A stretch of DNA of 64,000 bases. Origin: Acanthaster planci. Taxonomy: Eukaryota > Echinodermata > Asteroidea > Valvatida > Acanthasteridae. Position 1 is the stretch's first letter, and each line of letters begins with the position of its first letter. The DNA lies in the NCBI RefSeq assembly GCF_001949145.1, contig NW_019091359.1:1894337-1958336 (forward strand), written 5' to 3'. The translations under genes and the position numbers were made by a program. Of the stretch, positions 23,421-35,600 are shown piece after piece. A model generated the notes under the pieces. It searched no databases, had not been told where the DNA came from, and saw only the letters and a program-made list of their open reading frames with translations.

Positions 23421-24049
23421 TCCCGTTTTCACGTAAGCACATTAAATGAAAACGAAGGTGTACGATCAAGGCAACCTAGAAACGATATTGCTGGATGTAA
23501 AAGTCGGAAATAGTGATTTTTTTTTGTTTGTTAACCAATCTCCAGGGGAATTTCCGAAATGTTTCTTGAAGAACACGAAGGTAAAATTTCGGCGTGAGTG
23601 TTTCTTGGGCTGGTTTCAGGAATCATTTTCCGAATATATTAAATCCAGTGTGATAAACGACCCTTTGAAAAATCCCCATCGACGGACCACGGGAGGGTTC
23701 CTGAAGCTCACGGAGTGACCTTTTATTTTTTAGGCTCTATACTGTGGAAAAAGAGTTTGTGTGTCTGCTGCCACCAGCATCTCAAATTAAAAGTCAGATA
23801 AGTTTTGCTCATCTTGCGAGTGAATGATTATTTCACTTGTAATTTCAGAAGTACGCCCTCTTTTGGGAGACACGTCACAGAAGGTGCACTTGGAACACAG
23901 GTACATATATTTTTGTTCATTAACGGGTAGTCCAGAATTTGCGTATGCTCAAAAGAAGAGGATGCAAACATATCGCACTCCATGTGTACAGGTGTTAGGT
24001 GCAAGCAGGGCAGTATTTCGGGTGGGCCAAAGGCTCTGTACGCCATATA
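23421..24049. other. intergenic, nothing recognised
   Basis: A 90-residue open frame at 23446–23718 has no recognisable domain and no splice or codon evidence. I treat it as chance. Confidence 0.5.
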
Positions 24050-24317
24050 CAAGGACGGATCGAGACCCAAATTTTCTGGGTTAGGGGCAAACTTTTTTTC
24101 GGAAGGGGGGGGGGAATTTTGACATTTTTTTTCATGGAAACTTTTATAACCTTTCTTTGGGGTGAGACTACATTTAGGGCCTTTCACGCGCTTTGGAAAG
24201 AGGGGCGATGGAATAGATCACAAAGACGCCCTTTTCTGTCAATGTATTTCAAATAAAATTTAGGACTTCTTTCGGGGGACGTGACCTTCTTTGCGACTCC
24301 CCACGGATCCATCCTTG
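24050..24317. repeat. MITE-like repeat with CAAGG…GGATC ends
   Basis: The left end CAAGGACGGATC (24050–24061) is matched in inverse by GGATCCATCCTTG at the right end (24305–24317). The interior has a G run followed by AATTTTGACATTTTTTTTC and a segment CTTTGGAAAGAGGGGCG that recurs, inverted, near 26449. Related ends occur at 26369 and 40154, so this is one of several dispersed copies. Confidence 0.6.
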
Positions 24318-26364
24318 CCCTTACAGGCACCGTAATTCCGTAGGTCCAACTCTGTTCAGGGTACAACACTGACAGAGCCAAGTGTTTTGTGATGATGCGA
24401 AGCAGCACGTAGTGAACTAGCTAGTTGAAAGCTTCGCCAAATTAAAAATTCAGACAGCGATGGTTGATCTGTCTTGTCTATGGCACACTAAATAAATCTA
24501 AATTTAGTAAATAATCCGGCCTGGGTGCAAGCCATTGCTTATGTGTATTGCCCACGCGAAATGTTTTTTCCCTGAGATTGTTACGCAATAAGAGGACTTT
24601 CTCATAATTATTTAGTAATTATGAGCAAGGCCACTGATCGCGTATTTCATACCTAAAAAGGCCAGCTTGTATACATAAAAAAATCTTGGTAAATTATCAT
24701 ACTCAGTCTTTTTTTATTCGTTTCTGTTTGTTAATTAAATCTCGTTTTTTCCTGCTTTTGATCCTGGCATGGTAATATAAGCCCTCGGCTCCTGCCTATG
24801 CCACAATATTGCTCTGTGCAATATTTTCTTTGTTCCTGACTTTTAAGTCATATTCTTTATTTCTTTATTTACTTAACGTTATATAATTTGATGTTCCTCA
24901 TTTAGACAATCACTTTGTGTAACGTACTTCTTGACTGACTTTCCTCTCGTCATTTTTGGACATATGGAAGTAAATGTGTTTATCAATGGACAAACAACGA
25001 ATATGTCTGCAAGGCGTAACAGTACTTCGTGCATGGTTCTGAACATTGAAAATGACTTACATACGCTTATTCCTTTTACATGATATTCGGAACGCAAAAC
25101 TTTATTAATGTATGGTCATGCATTCCATGCACACTAGAACTAAGAAATAAGCCGTCACCTGCGCCCACGGGAAGAGATTTTGTAACAAGAATGGTGTTTT
25201 TATCAGGGCCTTCCTGTAGCCCTTCATCATTCAAAAAGTCAAAGCACAGTGGCTGAAAAATGAAAACATTCAACTTAACATTCATGAAAAAGGAGTTACA
25301 TAGAGAGAAACGTACCAACTCTGAGTTCAAGTTTGAAGTCCTACAACGCGCATCCCACACACAACGTTTCAACATCGTGTTCTTTAAGCTGTGAAATCAC
25401 TTTTGCGGCACCTTTGTGGTTTGTTCCGAAGGGGCATAAAAATTAGAGATGCCTCTTCACCCACTCATGGAGAAGTTTTGTCTTTGGGCATTTTGGAGAT
25501 ATTACGCACCTCTGGAAAAGACCTCCGGTACTGATCCACCAAATTCATACCGCAGATCGGCGTCTGAAAATCAAATTTTCTGGCCAGCCAAGCTCCGAGG
25601 CAGTCAGTACCCGTGACGGGAGCGGTCATCGCTAATAATCACGCATTGTTTGCTCAGATGGGCCAGACGCTGGTATTCCTTTGTTCGTCTCCAGTCGCCG
25701 CCTCTGTTCTGCCATCTCTCGGCCGGCCACCTTTCATCTTTTCCTCTTCCCCCAACTCTAATCGGCCGGGGTCGGTGGGATTTCGCGGCTTCGTCGCTGC
25801 CCGCTGGCGGGACAAAGGGTAGCGGTGCGGCCCAGCTATTAGATTGCCTCAATTATGTCAGGGTCAGGGATTTTTTGAGTGACAGTTTGATCAGCGGATA
25901 GCCTGTAAAAATGCCGACTATTGTTGTGTCGCCACTGTAACGAAGCTCACTGATTCACCGGCTGTTGGTCCCTCGGGCCAAGATGACAATGTTCAGGAGA
26001 CAGATTTAATTAAGTGGATCTGCATTGGTAAAATATGCTTTCCTTTAATTTTTTAAGGTGAAGAAAAAAATTGTTTCCACAAACCTCCACTTTTCGGAAC
26101 ACTGAATTCCATTCAAATTAAGTTGCAATGGTATAATTTCGTCACTTTCATTGCCGATTTGTTTCATTATCTGCAATAAACTTGCCCCAGTAAAGAGATT
26201 TGTCTCTAGCCTCCCTGCTGAAATTTTCCGGAAACTTCCTCTCATCGAAGGATGATACGAATTGGATTTTTAAAAAAAGCATCGTATTACTTTTACAACA
26301 AACACGTTTACTTAAGACTTCAAAAAAGCATTATTCGATTCTTTTTTTTCCAGAGATGGCTGTC
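24318..26364. other. intergenic, nothing recognised
   Basis: No coding or RNA gene is recognised. A short GC-richer patch at about 25580–25830 has overlapping small open frames on both strands that look like composition effects. Confidence 0.5.
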
Positions 26365-26490
26365 CAAGGACGGGTCCAGAGGGGTCGAAGGGGCCATTTT
26401 TATTTTGAAAAATAATAAAAGAAAGGCGGTTTCTTTTCTTTCCCCTCTTTCCAAAAGTGCAGGTGTGACATTTCCCTATGCTTTTGTTTC
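26365..26490. repeat. partial copy of the CAAGG…GGATC repeat family
   Basis: CCAAGGACGGGTCCAGAGG with the following GGTCGAAGGGGCCATTTTT resembles the ends of the copies at 24050–24317 and near 40154. CCCCTCTTTCCAAAAG (about 26440) is the reverse complement of a segment inside the first copy. The far end is not clear. Confidence 0.45.
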
Positions 26491-29400
26491 AGTTATTGTT
26501 CGTATGTGGGGGAGGCTGTTCTAGCAGGAGTGATCAAAACGTCAATGATACTGCTTATTGTCAAGATAACCATCATTTTGGCAAAAGGGGTGAGTTACTG
26601 GGTCCCGACCCACAGGAATGAAATAAATTACCATGCATCGTTTCCTGCGTTTTGTGAATATTCACACCTGCAGATGGCCGCCCCAAAGTGGTGTATTCTC
26701 GACCCGAATTCATTTGCAATAGTTCTGACTGGTTTTAGCCAAGAATAAACAAACTCTGTTTGTCCTCTCCTTCAAGTTAAAATTTCAGCCATGACAAAAT
26801 TGAACCCATCTTGTGGCACCGATGAGCACTGTTCGTCCTTTGGAAAGTAAAGAACCAGCTCGGTAGATTCGCAATTTCCTACTTGACAGATACGCGTGTT
26901 GGAACTCCAGTTTTGATATCGCCCAACAGTTTGGAGCCATGTGGCACTTCACCGTCGACGGTCATTGTCAATGGCGCGAAAGATCATGATGAGGTTTTCG
27001 TCAAGCGGTGCTTGATGGATTGATGAAGAGACTTGTTTCTCAGTTTCTAGGTAGACGGGGTAAACCAATCCTTCACACTTCAGCTCAAGTCCGTCATTGG
27101 TATAGGTTTTATTTCCCCCTAAAACCCGGTACTCATCACGGCCAACTGCCACCATCGCAAACACTGTCACCACGGGCACGAACTCGAGTTACCTTTCATG
27201 GATTAATTAACGAACAACTGTGCGCAATTTGCAGCAGCATCAACCTTGTCATTCATTGTTGTCAATTTTCATTAAAATCAAGATTAATTGTCGCTGTTTA
27301 ACGCCTTTGTCGAGCAGATAATCAGGCTTTCGCGACGATTCATTAAAATTCATTGGATTTTGGTTCCTTTGACTATTTTACTCCAGTGCCAGTCGGCGCT
27401 GAAGTCCATACTTTGTCAAGAACAGTTATAGAAATTGGGTTGCCGAGTCAAGCCTACTATTGTGTAATCGTTTACTCACCACACCTCTAAGCATGGCCTC
27501 CTTTCTTGCTCTGGGCACCTAACAATACAAGCTGACACGAGTGACAACCTCTATTTCATTTTATAAGTTAATTAACATGTAAATGAGTGTTGACAGATAC
27601 TAAACCGTGACGTGAGCACGTGGCTGCAATAGCGTATGCCATGTTTCGAGACACCAAACTGCAGAGACTTGAGTTGTGTTGTTTTGTTCTACTTTATCTT
27701 CGGTTAATGCCATTTAGAAACATTTCTGTTTCAGGGTACAGGTATTTATGAGATCCTTTAGCCTTGGCGTTTGGCCTGACAACTGTAAGCTAGCGAAATT
27801 TTCCCGACAGGACAAAACGGAATGATGGTCTTTTGTGTTCCACAAGATGTATTTCAGAAATGGACCTCAGACATTTCACCACTTGCTAAGAAACTGGCAT
27901 TTAGATCCATTCTTCCAACAAAAAGAAGAGTTTATTTAATGCAGACTGGACTGTGTTTGAACTGTGTTTAAATTTATTCCGTCGAACGAGATGCGTACCT
28001 GTATGTATAAACTTATTTTGGTTGGTGAAGTCACGGTGACCATTTCGTGCCTTGCTGCTTTTTGTTTTTATTTTAGCTAGCAGTTGCTTTACATTACGTG
28101 TTTACTGGAAAAAAATTAGTTTAAGGAGACTTTAAAAACGCATTTCTAAATCCTTGTAAAACGTGCGGGACATCTTTGTCTTGAAAAATAATTTGGCCGT
28201 TTATAAGCTAATAATTATAGCACATGATTTGTGAGCCCCGGGGTGGTAGTATGAGACGGGTAGAAATGGAATAGCGCCCTCTGCTGTCAGCAAAATCACC
28301 CCGCTATTTCCGTAGACTACATGGTGAATTTCTCAACTCAATATTTCTTTCTCTTGGGAAACAGATTGCAAACAGCATGGGAAAATACTGATATGTTTTA
28401 AAAAAAAAGAAAGAAAAACACCTGTAAGATAACTTTATGGTGGCTACTTGTGTGAACATGCATGAAGTTTATTGTTCATAGGAGCAGTATTCTTTTGATG
28501 TCATGATATAAAACAGAATGTTTTAAATTGTATTTATTGAACATATTTCTAACAATTTAAATTAAGGGTATGGACAAAAATGAAACAATGATGCACAGAG
28601 TACCTACAATCACAATATTGATCATCGGTGGCATTCTATGGACGCGTAGTCGCTCAGCCTCCAAGATGCAAACCTCAGACGTTAAAAGTACCAGACTTGC
28701 ACAAGTTAATTGGTTTATTTTTTGGGACGGTCTTTATTCTCGGCCTGCCAGCCATAATCCCCTTCCCCGTCTTCTAGACCACAACAAAGACCGCCCTGTT
28801 ACCGGCAATTATCACATCAATAATTTATCTGGTCGAGCCAAAGGAGAGGACATGGGGGCAGGAAGAAATTAAACGGTTATGGAAAGATCATGAATGATTC
28901 AATGCTTCGGGCACGGACGGCGTAACAACCAGCTTGGTATGAATGAGAGACGTCTGCCTTCTTCTTGGAGTTGTCTCCCCATTCGAGTATTATTCCTCAT
29001 TAAACTATGATCACGCTATATAATGAACTCTGGGGACCACGAATTTATCAGAAAGGTAACAAAAGATACACCACTGGATTAGTTAAACGACAATTAAAGG
29101 GACTGACCCATCTCACTTTGTCCTAAAGATGGCAGCTTCGTTATTATTTATAATTTCCGGTAGGGACCTGTACCAGTAATCCTGGCGAGAAACAATATCG
29201 TGCTTTGTCCATTTCACGGGTGATCTTTCAGGACCATTTCCACATCGATCATCAAACATGGCGGGACTGCGCGTTCATCTGATTGAAACAGCAAAATAAA
29301 TGAGCCAAAACGGTGCACCAAATTGTCCACAGTGACAGATGAAAATTGCACCACAAACTTCATGCATTGTTGGTGCCGGATGAAGCCTACCCGTTCTCGA

Positions 29401-30020
29401 CCATGTCAAGGCTGTACATTGCGGTCTGTGTGTTTGAAGTTCTGATGAAGAAGCACCACTTCCTGACGATAACGTGCACAACAATCCAATCGATCGTCAA
29501 ACAGAAAACACTTTCAAAAGCTCTTACTTTCCATTTTAATTAAATAATATCTAATTTCATAAGCATTGTTGTTCAGTGCCACGTTAGGCTTATCTGATGG
29601 AGACAAACCGTAGCCTAATCGATGCACAGTCTGTTGAGTCCAGGGCATCCGTTTTTCAGCTGCTGTTCTCTTAATTAATACATAAAAACGTAAGTCCATG
29701 ATGATTACACAGATACCACTCAAAGCAATATTATACAAGCAATAAAGGGTGTGTTCATTTGGAGAACTTTTCATAGCATTCTTTGTTTAAATAAAGGCTT
29801 AAAAAAGAAAGAAAAAGAAATTGCACCAAAAGGTGGTGAAACCATCGGTTTTATTCTTTTGGGCAAAGCAGTCCTGATATTGAATTGTTTGCTTCGGCAG
29901 TTGTGGACGAATGATGTGTTTGACGCCTGGTTGGTATGTATCTTATTTTTTTATGTGTCGATAGCACCAAAAGGAAGGGGGGGTAAATTTAAAAAAAAAT
30001 AATAAAATTTAAAATCCTGC
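26491..30020. other. intergenic, nothing recognised
   Basis: No supported gene lies in this 3.5-kb stretch. Small open frames (for example 28570–28872) lack recognisable domains. Confidence 0.5.
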
Positions 30021-30110
30021 GGTCTCCTGAAGACGGACAGAGTACACTGTTCGAAACGTCGAGTTATTCCCCGGTTCTTCTCAGAACCACACATACTCAA
30101 AGAAGAGATA
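30021..30110 (+). repeat. hammerhead-like motif plus hairpin, probable retroelement remnant
   Basis: CTGAAGA at 30027–30033 fits the hammerhead core CUGANGA. It is followed by a possible stem, GGACAG (30035–30040) with CTGTTC (30047–30052), and then GAAACGTC (30053–30060), which fits the GAAA core and a GUC cleavage triplet. One unpaired C sits between the first core and the stem. Immediately after is a perfect 6-bp hairpin, GGTTCT/AGAACC (30073–30088). Hammerhead motifs are established for Penelope-like elements and for small retrozymes. The link of this copy to either is my inference. No coding part of such an element is nearby. Confidence 0.5.
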
Positions 30111-31900
30111 AATACATGGTCACGGTGTTACCGCAATCTTTACTATAAATCTAAACTTTATTTGTTTAATTTATAATTAGTTTTCGTTTTGCTAAAATTG
30201 TATACCTCGCTGAGTGGGTATAAGAGACCAGTAACCAAGTCACATTCTATAACTGCAACAAGAATCAAAACTCAATAAAACATGAATATTCATGATACGT
30301 CATTGCTGATAACTAGGCAATGTTTACCATGATTCGATTTTGTGTCGTACAGACTACAGTGGAGTAGGCTGTTGTGTTTCGTGCCCGAATGAACTAAACG
30401 CCCAGAGGTACAGAGGTAAAGGTTTTTGGAATAAGGAAATGTACTAATTTGGGTTGTAGACCACGAACCTTTCACATTGGCAGGTAAATTCCTTGATACA
30501 AACCCAGTTATAAAACGTGACGATCAAACTGGAAGGGGGATGAGTGAGCAAGAAGGAAATCTCAAATAAATGGTGTATTTATTTTGCTATTTTGGTAACT
30601 TCTTTGACCAACCGCTTTGTGATAACAACCCCACCGGGTTGTCCCCTACGCAAAGTATAAAGGAGATCCGAAGTATGTGACAGAAGTCTTTACTATCAGT
30701 AAAACACCCAGGTCAGTGCCCCGTCGGTGTTCTTAAACGCCAATGCTGTGTAAACAAACAAGATTAAAGCCACAATCCTAATTTTTGCAGAGGAGAATAT
30801 AAAAGCAGAAGGAAAAACGCCGAAAGATTTCAGCATTGTATTCAGGAATTCTAAACCTCCAAGAACAGCACTTTTTCGGAGGTTGGCATGTTGTTTGTTT
30901 TCGGAGCCTCTTTTAGATGGGTCCTAGGTGCGCAATTAGAGATGGGGGATGGTGAGTAACGATGACATCAAAGGGGCCGCAAACTTAGCCAGTATGGACC
31001 AATCAGCGTCAAAGAACTTGTGGGTGACAGAGCGTGTGATGCGATAGTGGGTTTATACGGACGACGGCTGATATATGATTTGTTTACGATCAGAGGTTAA
31101 TGCTAAAAGAACCTGTCCAGATTTGGCGTCCTGGTGGAGGATTTTAATTGTGGAAAGCCGCTTTGAAGGCATTATAGAGATGATACTTTTCTAGTGTCTT
31201 GGATGACTTTCTTTGTTATTTTAGTTACAATGGGTTACAATGAATGCAGAAAGGGTTTACTCGAGCCTATCCGTACAAAGCCCTTCAATTTGCCCTTCAA
31301 ATCTGCCTTAAAAATGGGCTGGAAAACAGAGTAACTTTACAATATTGTGTTTAAAGATTTCCTATTGAATAGTTTATTTGCCTAACCGGTGCCCACCAAA
31401 CTTCCGGAAGGGTCAGCACAGGATTTCTAGTGGCTCTTTGGCCGCCGGGGGATGTCGGAGTGTTTGATCACATAGCTTCTCCCTCTCATACCTAGCGAAC
31501 ACACAGGTCTCCAGTCGGGGGTACCCCCCGACGCACGGTACAATTCGATTATTAGCATACACGATACAATGAATAATATATGCACATGTACCTGTAGAAA
31601 TTAAGAGAAAAAAAACAAGGTGTCGCGTACTGTAAAAAGATTTCCAATCTCATCGAAATCGTCTCCTTGGTGTTGGTAAGTAAATGATGGAAAATGACGA
31701 TGCGTTTGTCTAAAATAAAATACATGTTGAAAAACAACACCGTGGGATAAAATGCAACAGCCGTCGAATCGCGACACGCAAGTGAACAAAAGAAAGCACC
31801 GCCCCATTCATTCAATGTGTATGTTGGTCAAGTCTTTTTTTTTCTTCCAACACAACACATGTGGTGGTGACGAGCTGACGATGTTGCTCGGTGCGATTAG
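30111..31900. other. intergenic stretch upstream of the PDZRN gene
   Basis: No gene is recognised. A GC-rich hairpin, GTCGGGG with CCCCGAC (31514–31532), lies about 430 bases before the start codon. The final few hundred bases presumably contain the promoter and 5' UTR of the next gene. No TATA box or clear initiator stands out. Confidence 0.45.
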
Positions 31901-31964
31901 TGCGTGAGACGGTAATTTCTTCGTGTTTTCTTGTGATCTTCAACACGGATTGCGAATTTCCAGG

Positions 31965-32669
31965 ATGGGCTATGATTTGGAACGCTTTACCAAACCAGTG
32001 GACGAGGATTTCAAGTGCAGTATCTGTTTAGCGGTTCTGGAGAATCCGTTGGCCACGCCGTGCGGACACGTCTTCTGTGGCAACTGCGTGCTGCCCTGGG
32101 TGGTACAGCACGGGAGCTGCCCGCTCAAGTGCGACAAGTTCTCCACTAAGGAGCTCAACAGCGTCCTACCCCTCCGCAACCTCATCATGAAGTTGGAGAT
32201 CCGCTGCGACAACCACACCCGAGGCTGCCAGGAGGTGGTCAAGATCCAAATGCTGCCTCAGCACCTGGAAGACTGCGACTTTGCCCCGGTGACTTGCACC
32301 AATAAAGGCTGTGAGGCCGTGGTCAGCATCAAGGACTTGGTCCAGCACCAGACGCAGCAGTGCGAGTACCGGGCCGTGGGCCGCTGCGAGCTGGGCTGCA
32401 ACCTGGTGCTGCAGCACAACGCCGTCGCGGACCACTGCTGCCTGAAAGCCATGCAGGCTCACTGCGCAAACCTGCAAGCCAAAATCTCGAGCCAGGAACA
32501 CGGTCTCAAGAAAACCACGGTGCGATTCGGCAAAAGGGAGAAATCTCTCTTAGCCCAGATCGCCTGCCTTCAGAACGAGATCCAAATGCAGGCTCTCCGT
32601 TATCAGAAAAAGTTGAATGAGTGTAAAGCAGAGGTGGAATACATGTCGGCAATGGCCGTGTATGATAGG
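31965..32669 (+). CDS. PDZRN3: PDZRN exon 1: RING, TRAF-type zinc fingers, coiled coil
   Basis: A C3HC4 RING is complete: C18, C21, C33, H35, C38, C41, C52 and C56, with TPCGHVFCGNCVLPWVVQ nearly identical to the human protein. TRAF-type zinc-finger sequence follows (TRGCQEVVKIQMLPQHLEDC, then VTCTNKGCEAVVS and the VGRCELGC stretch). From about residue 185 to 232 comes a heptad-like helix with the family-typical GKREKSLLAQIA and ALRYQKKLNE. The exon is much more GC-rich than its surroundings. The donor is AGG|GTGAGA. RING integrity suggests an active ligase. Confidence 0.95.
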
Positions 32670-35600
32670 GTGAGAACAGATCTCAGCTGATGTTTAAATA
32701 ATAAATTCATCTATAACAACTTGAAAAAAATTTATTTAGAATTTTTAATAACATTCTGCGTTTTCTGTATATTTAGGATGTCCAGTTAATATTATGTATG
32801 TTCGTACTATCTTGTTTTTAACGTACTGTACAGTGATCCGTATCTGGCCAGTGCCACCACTGTTATTGAATGATTTAAAATTATGACCTAAAACAACTTT
32901 TCCCGGACAACTAAAGTTTTCCCTAGATAAGTGGGCTTGTCTTCAATGAAATTTCAAATTCAAGGGGGTGGAATTTGGTGGTGAGTTTAGAACAAGTAGC
33001 CAGAGTTCTTGTGGCCAGATAGAGAGTTTGTGTATATCATAGGTGGTTAGTCCCTTGCCTTTTCACTCTAGGAAAATGTTAAGTTGAGCTAATGGAAAGG
33101 TTGTCTGGCTTTCACCAAACTCACTATCCTATTCTTTGTTATGCTAGAATAGAACGTGACTGAAATGCAATTTTTGTTTAGAGCCTGACAGTAAATTGTG
33201 ATTGATTGCACCTAGAATAAAGCTCTCAAAGTTACCTTCCCCCAAATTCGAAATCTGAGGTTAACTCCAGTCAGTCTGTCATAATCGCTCGGTCATTGAA
33301 AAAGCAAAATGGCTAGCCTTCGCATTCCATCTTCCTGTGCAAAGGTCTACATATTGGGGGACCGGTATCTCTTTGTAACGGCAAAAAAGGCTGTCTGGAG
33401 TGGTGGTCCACCACAATCCTGTGTATGAGTAACCCCACAGGACCTATCTTCTCCACAGGGTGCTGCCATTTGACAGCAACCCCCCCCTCTCCACAATTTG
33501 GCTAGCCACAGTAAAGTCTTCTGCCAGACACCCACTTGTTTGGTTCCCAAGGACTTCCGCTTGCCTGGACTAAGGGATGGAGACTGGGTTCCTCATCTAG
33601 CCTTCACTGGTGCCACTCTCCCTGTGTGCACACACAAACCAATGCCAACCGCATCACAGCTCGGATAATGAATGGCTTTTCAGATTGTCCAGAGGCTCCC
33701 CCTATATGTTGGTTGATCTTGTTTATATGCACGACAGATACAATGCCAATGTCCAGACTCGCACAGCAAACATTCAGCTTAAGAATCTCTGGGCCAGAGT
33801 GGCCAAAATTTTTGTTGTTATGCTAGGGGCTTTAGAAGTGCCGCCTGTCTTGTTAGCTGGTAAACAGGCTTTGTTTACAATGCAAACCATGCGATAATAT
33901 TAAGGCAAACTTGTTTTTAAGAGATCATCTTTTTGTTGTGGACACCTTGACTTCACTGAATGGGATTTGAAATATTACTCTGACCCTCAAAAAAGTAAAT
34001 ATTTTGGATTGTATGACAGTCATCGTGGTGCTTCAGGAGTAAAGACTGAAAAAGATTTCATGGATTATGTGAAAAGGACAGATTTTTGGTAGACTGAGGT
34101 GAGATTCAAAAGTGCTGTGACCAGCAGTTGGTAGTCAGCCTCAACCTCCCACAATTAATTTCACGCTAAATAATTCGCACAAATATCAAAGGAACCCTGT
34201 GGTGCGACAAATTTGTTATCGGTTGACGTCTGGCATGCCTGGTGAGAAGTGAATGTGATGGGGTTGAAATCAAAGTCCCCACTCTTGTGAGGAATTCTTA
34301 GCAGGACAAATTTCAGCATCCAGAGAAGGGAGTTTCGAGTTATGATTTGGACGTGATCACTGAAATGTTGTTTTAAGAAGTGATATTCTTGAGCCGCAGT
34401 ACTTTGGAAAAAAGCTTAGGGAAGAAATCGAATTGAGATTACCAAATGACTTTCCATGTTTTACCTTTAACTCAGTATTAAGAGCTGCTTTAAGAATATG
34501 AAAATGGAGCATAATTCATTAAATGTTGAATGGTAATTTCCAGCAACTAGGAACCATTTTTGGTCTCATACTTTAAGTAAACTGTTGTTGCTAGACTTGC
34601 TTGTAAATTGCAAATTTTAATTCTCTACCATTTCTTGGAGGACAGGAATTGCAAGTGTGACTTTCACCACTTTTGTTTTGTCTTTCAACAGCCTTGTGAG
34701 GAAGTGCCTCTTGCTCTGCAACTTGGTCGCGAAAATGGCAGCCTTGGATTCAATATAATTGGTGGCAATCGGGTAAGTTGTTTGGTCAGTGGTGCCTTAT
34801 TGTTGAAGTTGTCCAATTTTGCTGAATTTTGTGAAAGAATATCATCTTGATGTATCATCGAAGTAGTCAAGGGTCAGTATTCAAAGTCATTTTTCAGTCG
34901 TTAAACTGAAAAAATCTTCTGTGGTAGTAGCAAACCCAGAGTTGTTTTATCGGTCACCATTGGTCAGAATTTGGGCACGTACAAGTTCACGGAAGGGTGG
35001 CGAATGATGACCATTCATGTGGGGCGTAGCATATTTACACACTGGCTTGAGCATTCACAAGTAATTTTCATCGAAATGTGCTCAGAATATGTGTTTGTGC
35101 ACATCGAGTGCAGGGTTGAATGCAACACTGGCCTTTAATTAAGAGTCTAGAAGCTCTCCTCTTTCCTTTGTGACTGGGTGCTCTGTGCCATATTACTTGT
35201 ACCACTCACAGCTGAGTAATATTACAATACTATTCAAGTGTGTAAATGATTGGGGTTTGTTGCAAATAGTCTAAGAACTGTGGAATAACCCAGGGTTGAT
35301 TTAAGGTTGTTAGATGTTCTAACAGAGTCACTGCTCCGTTTTTCTAAATGAGTAAGTCTGGAAATAGCAAGGGCGATAAGGTCTGAATTGTTTTGTAAGA
35401 CTTCAGGTAGAATGAGAGACTAACTGGTACATGTTCCATCATGTAAGATAAGCTGGTGCATGAGATTTTTGGTCTTGTGTGTACACACTTGTTACCGTAA
35501 GTCTTGAATACATGTCTTTCCGACGAATACATCTATTTATCCATATCTCAGCAAAGCATACTAAACTGATAGAGTTGGTTTTCTTCTATAGTGTCCCATG

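Noticed and set aside
31923-31964. Upstream in-frame ATG of the PDZRN gene
   Set aside because: It would add 14 residues unlike any family member, while the ATG at 31965 gives the conserved MGYDLERF start.
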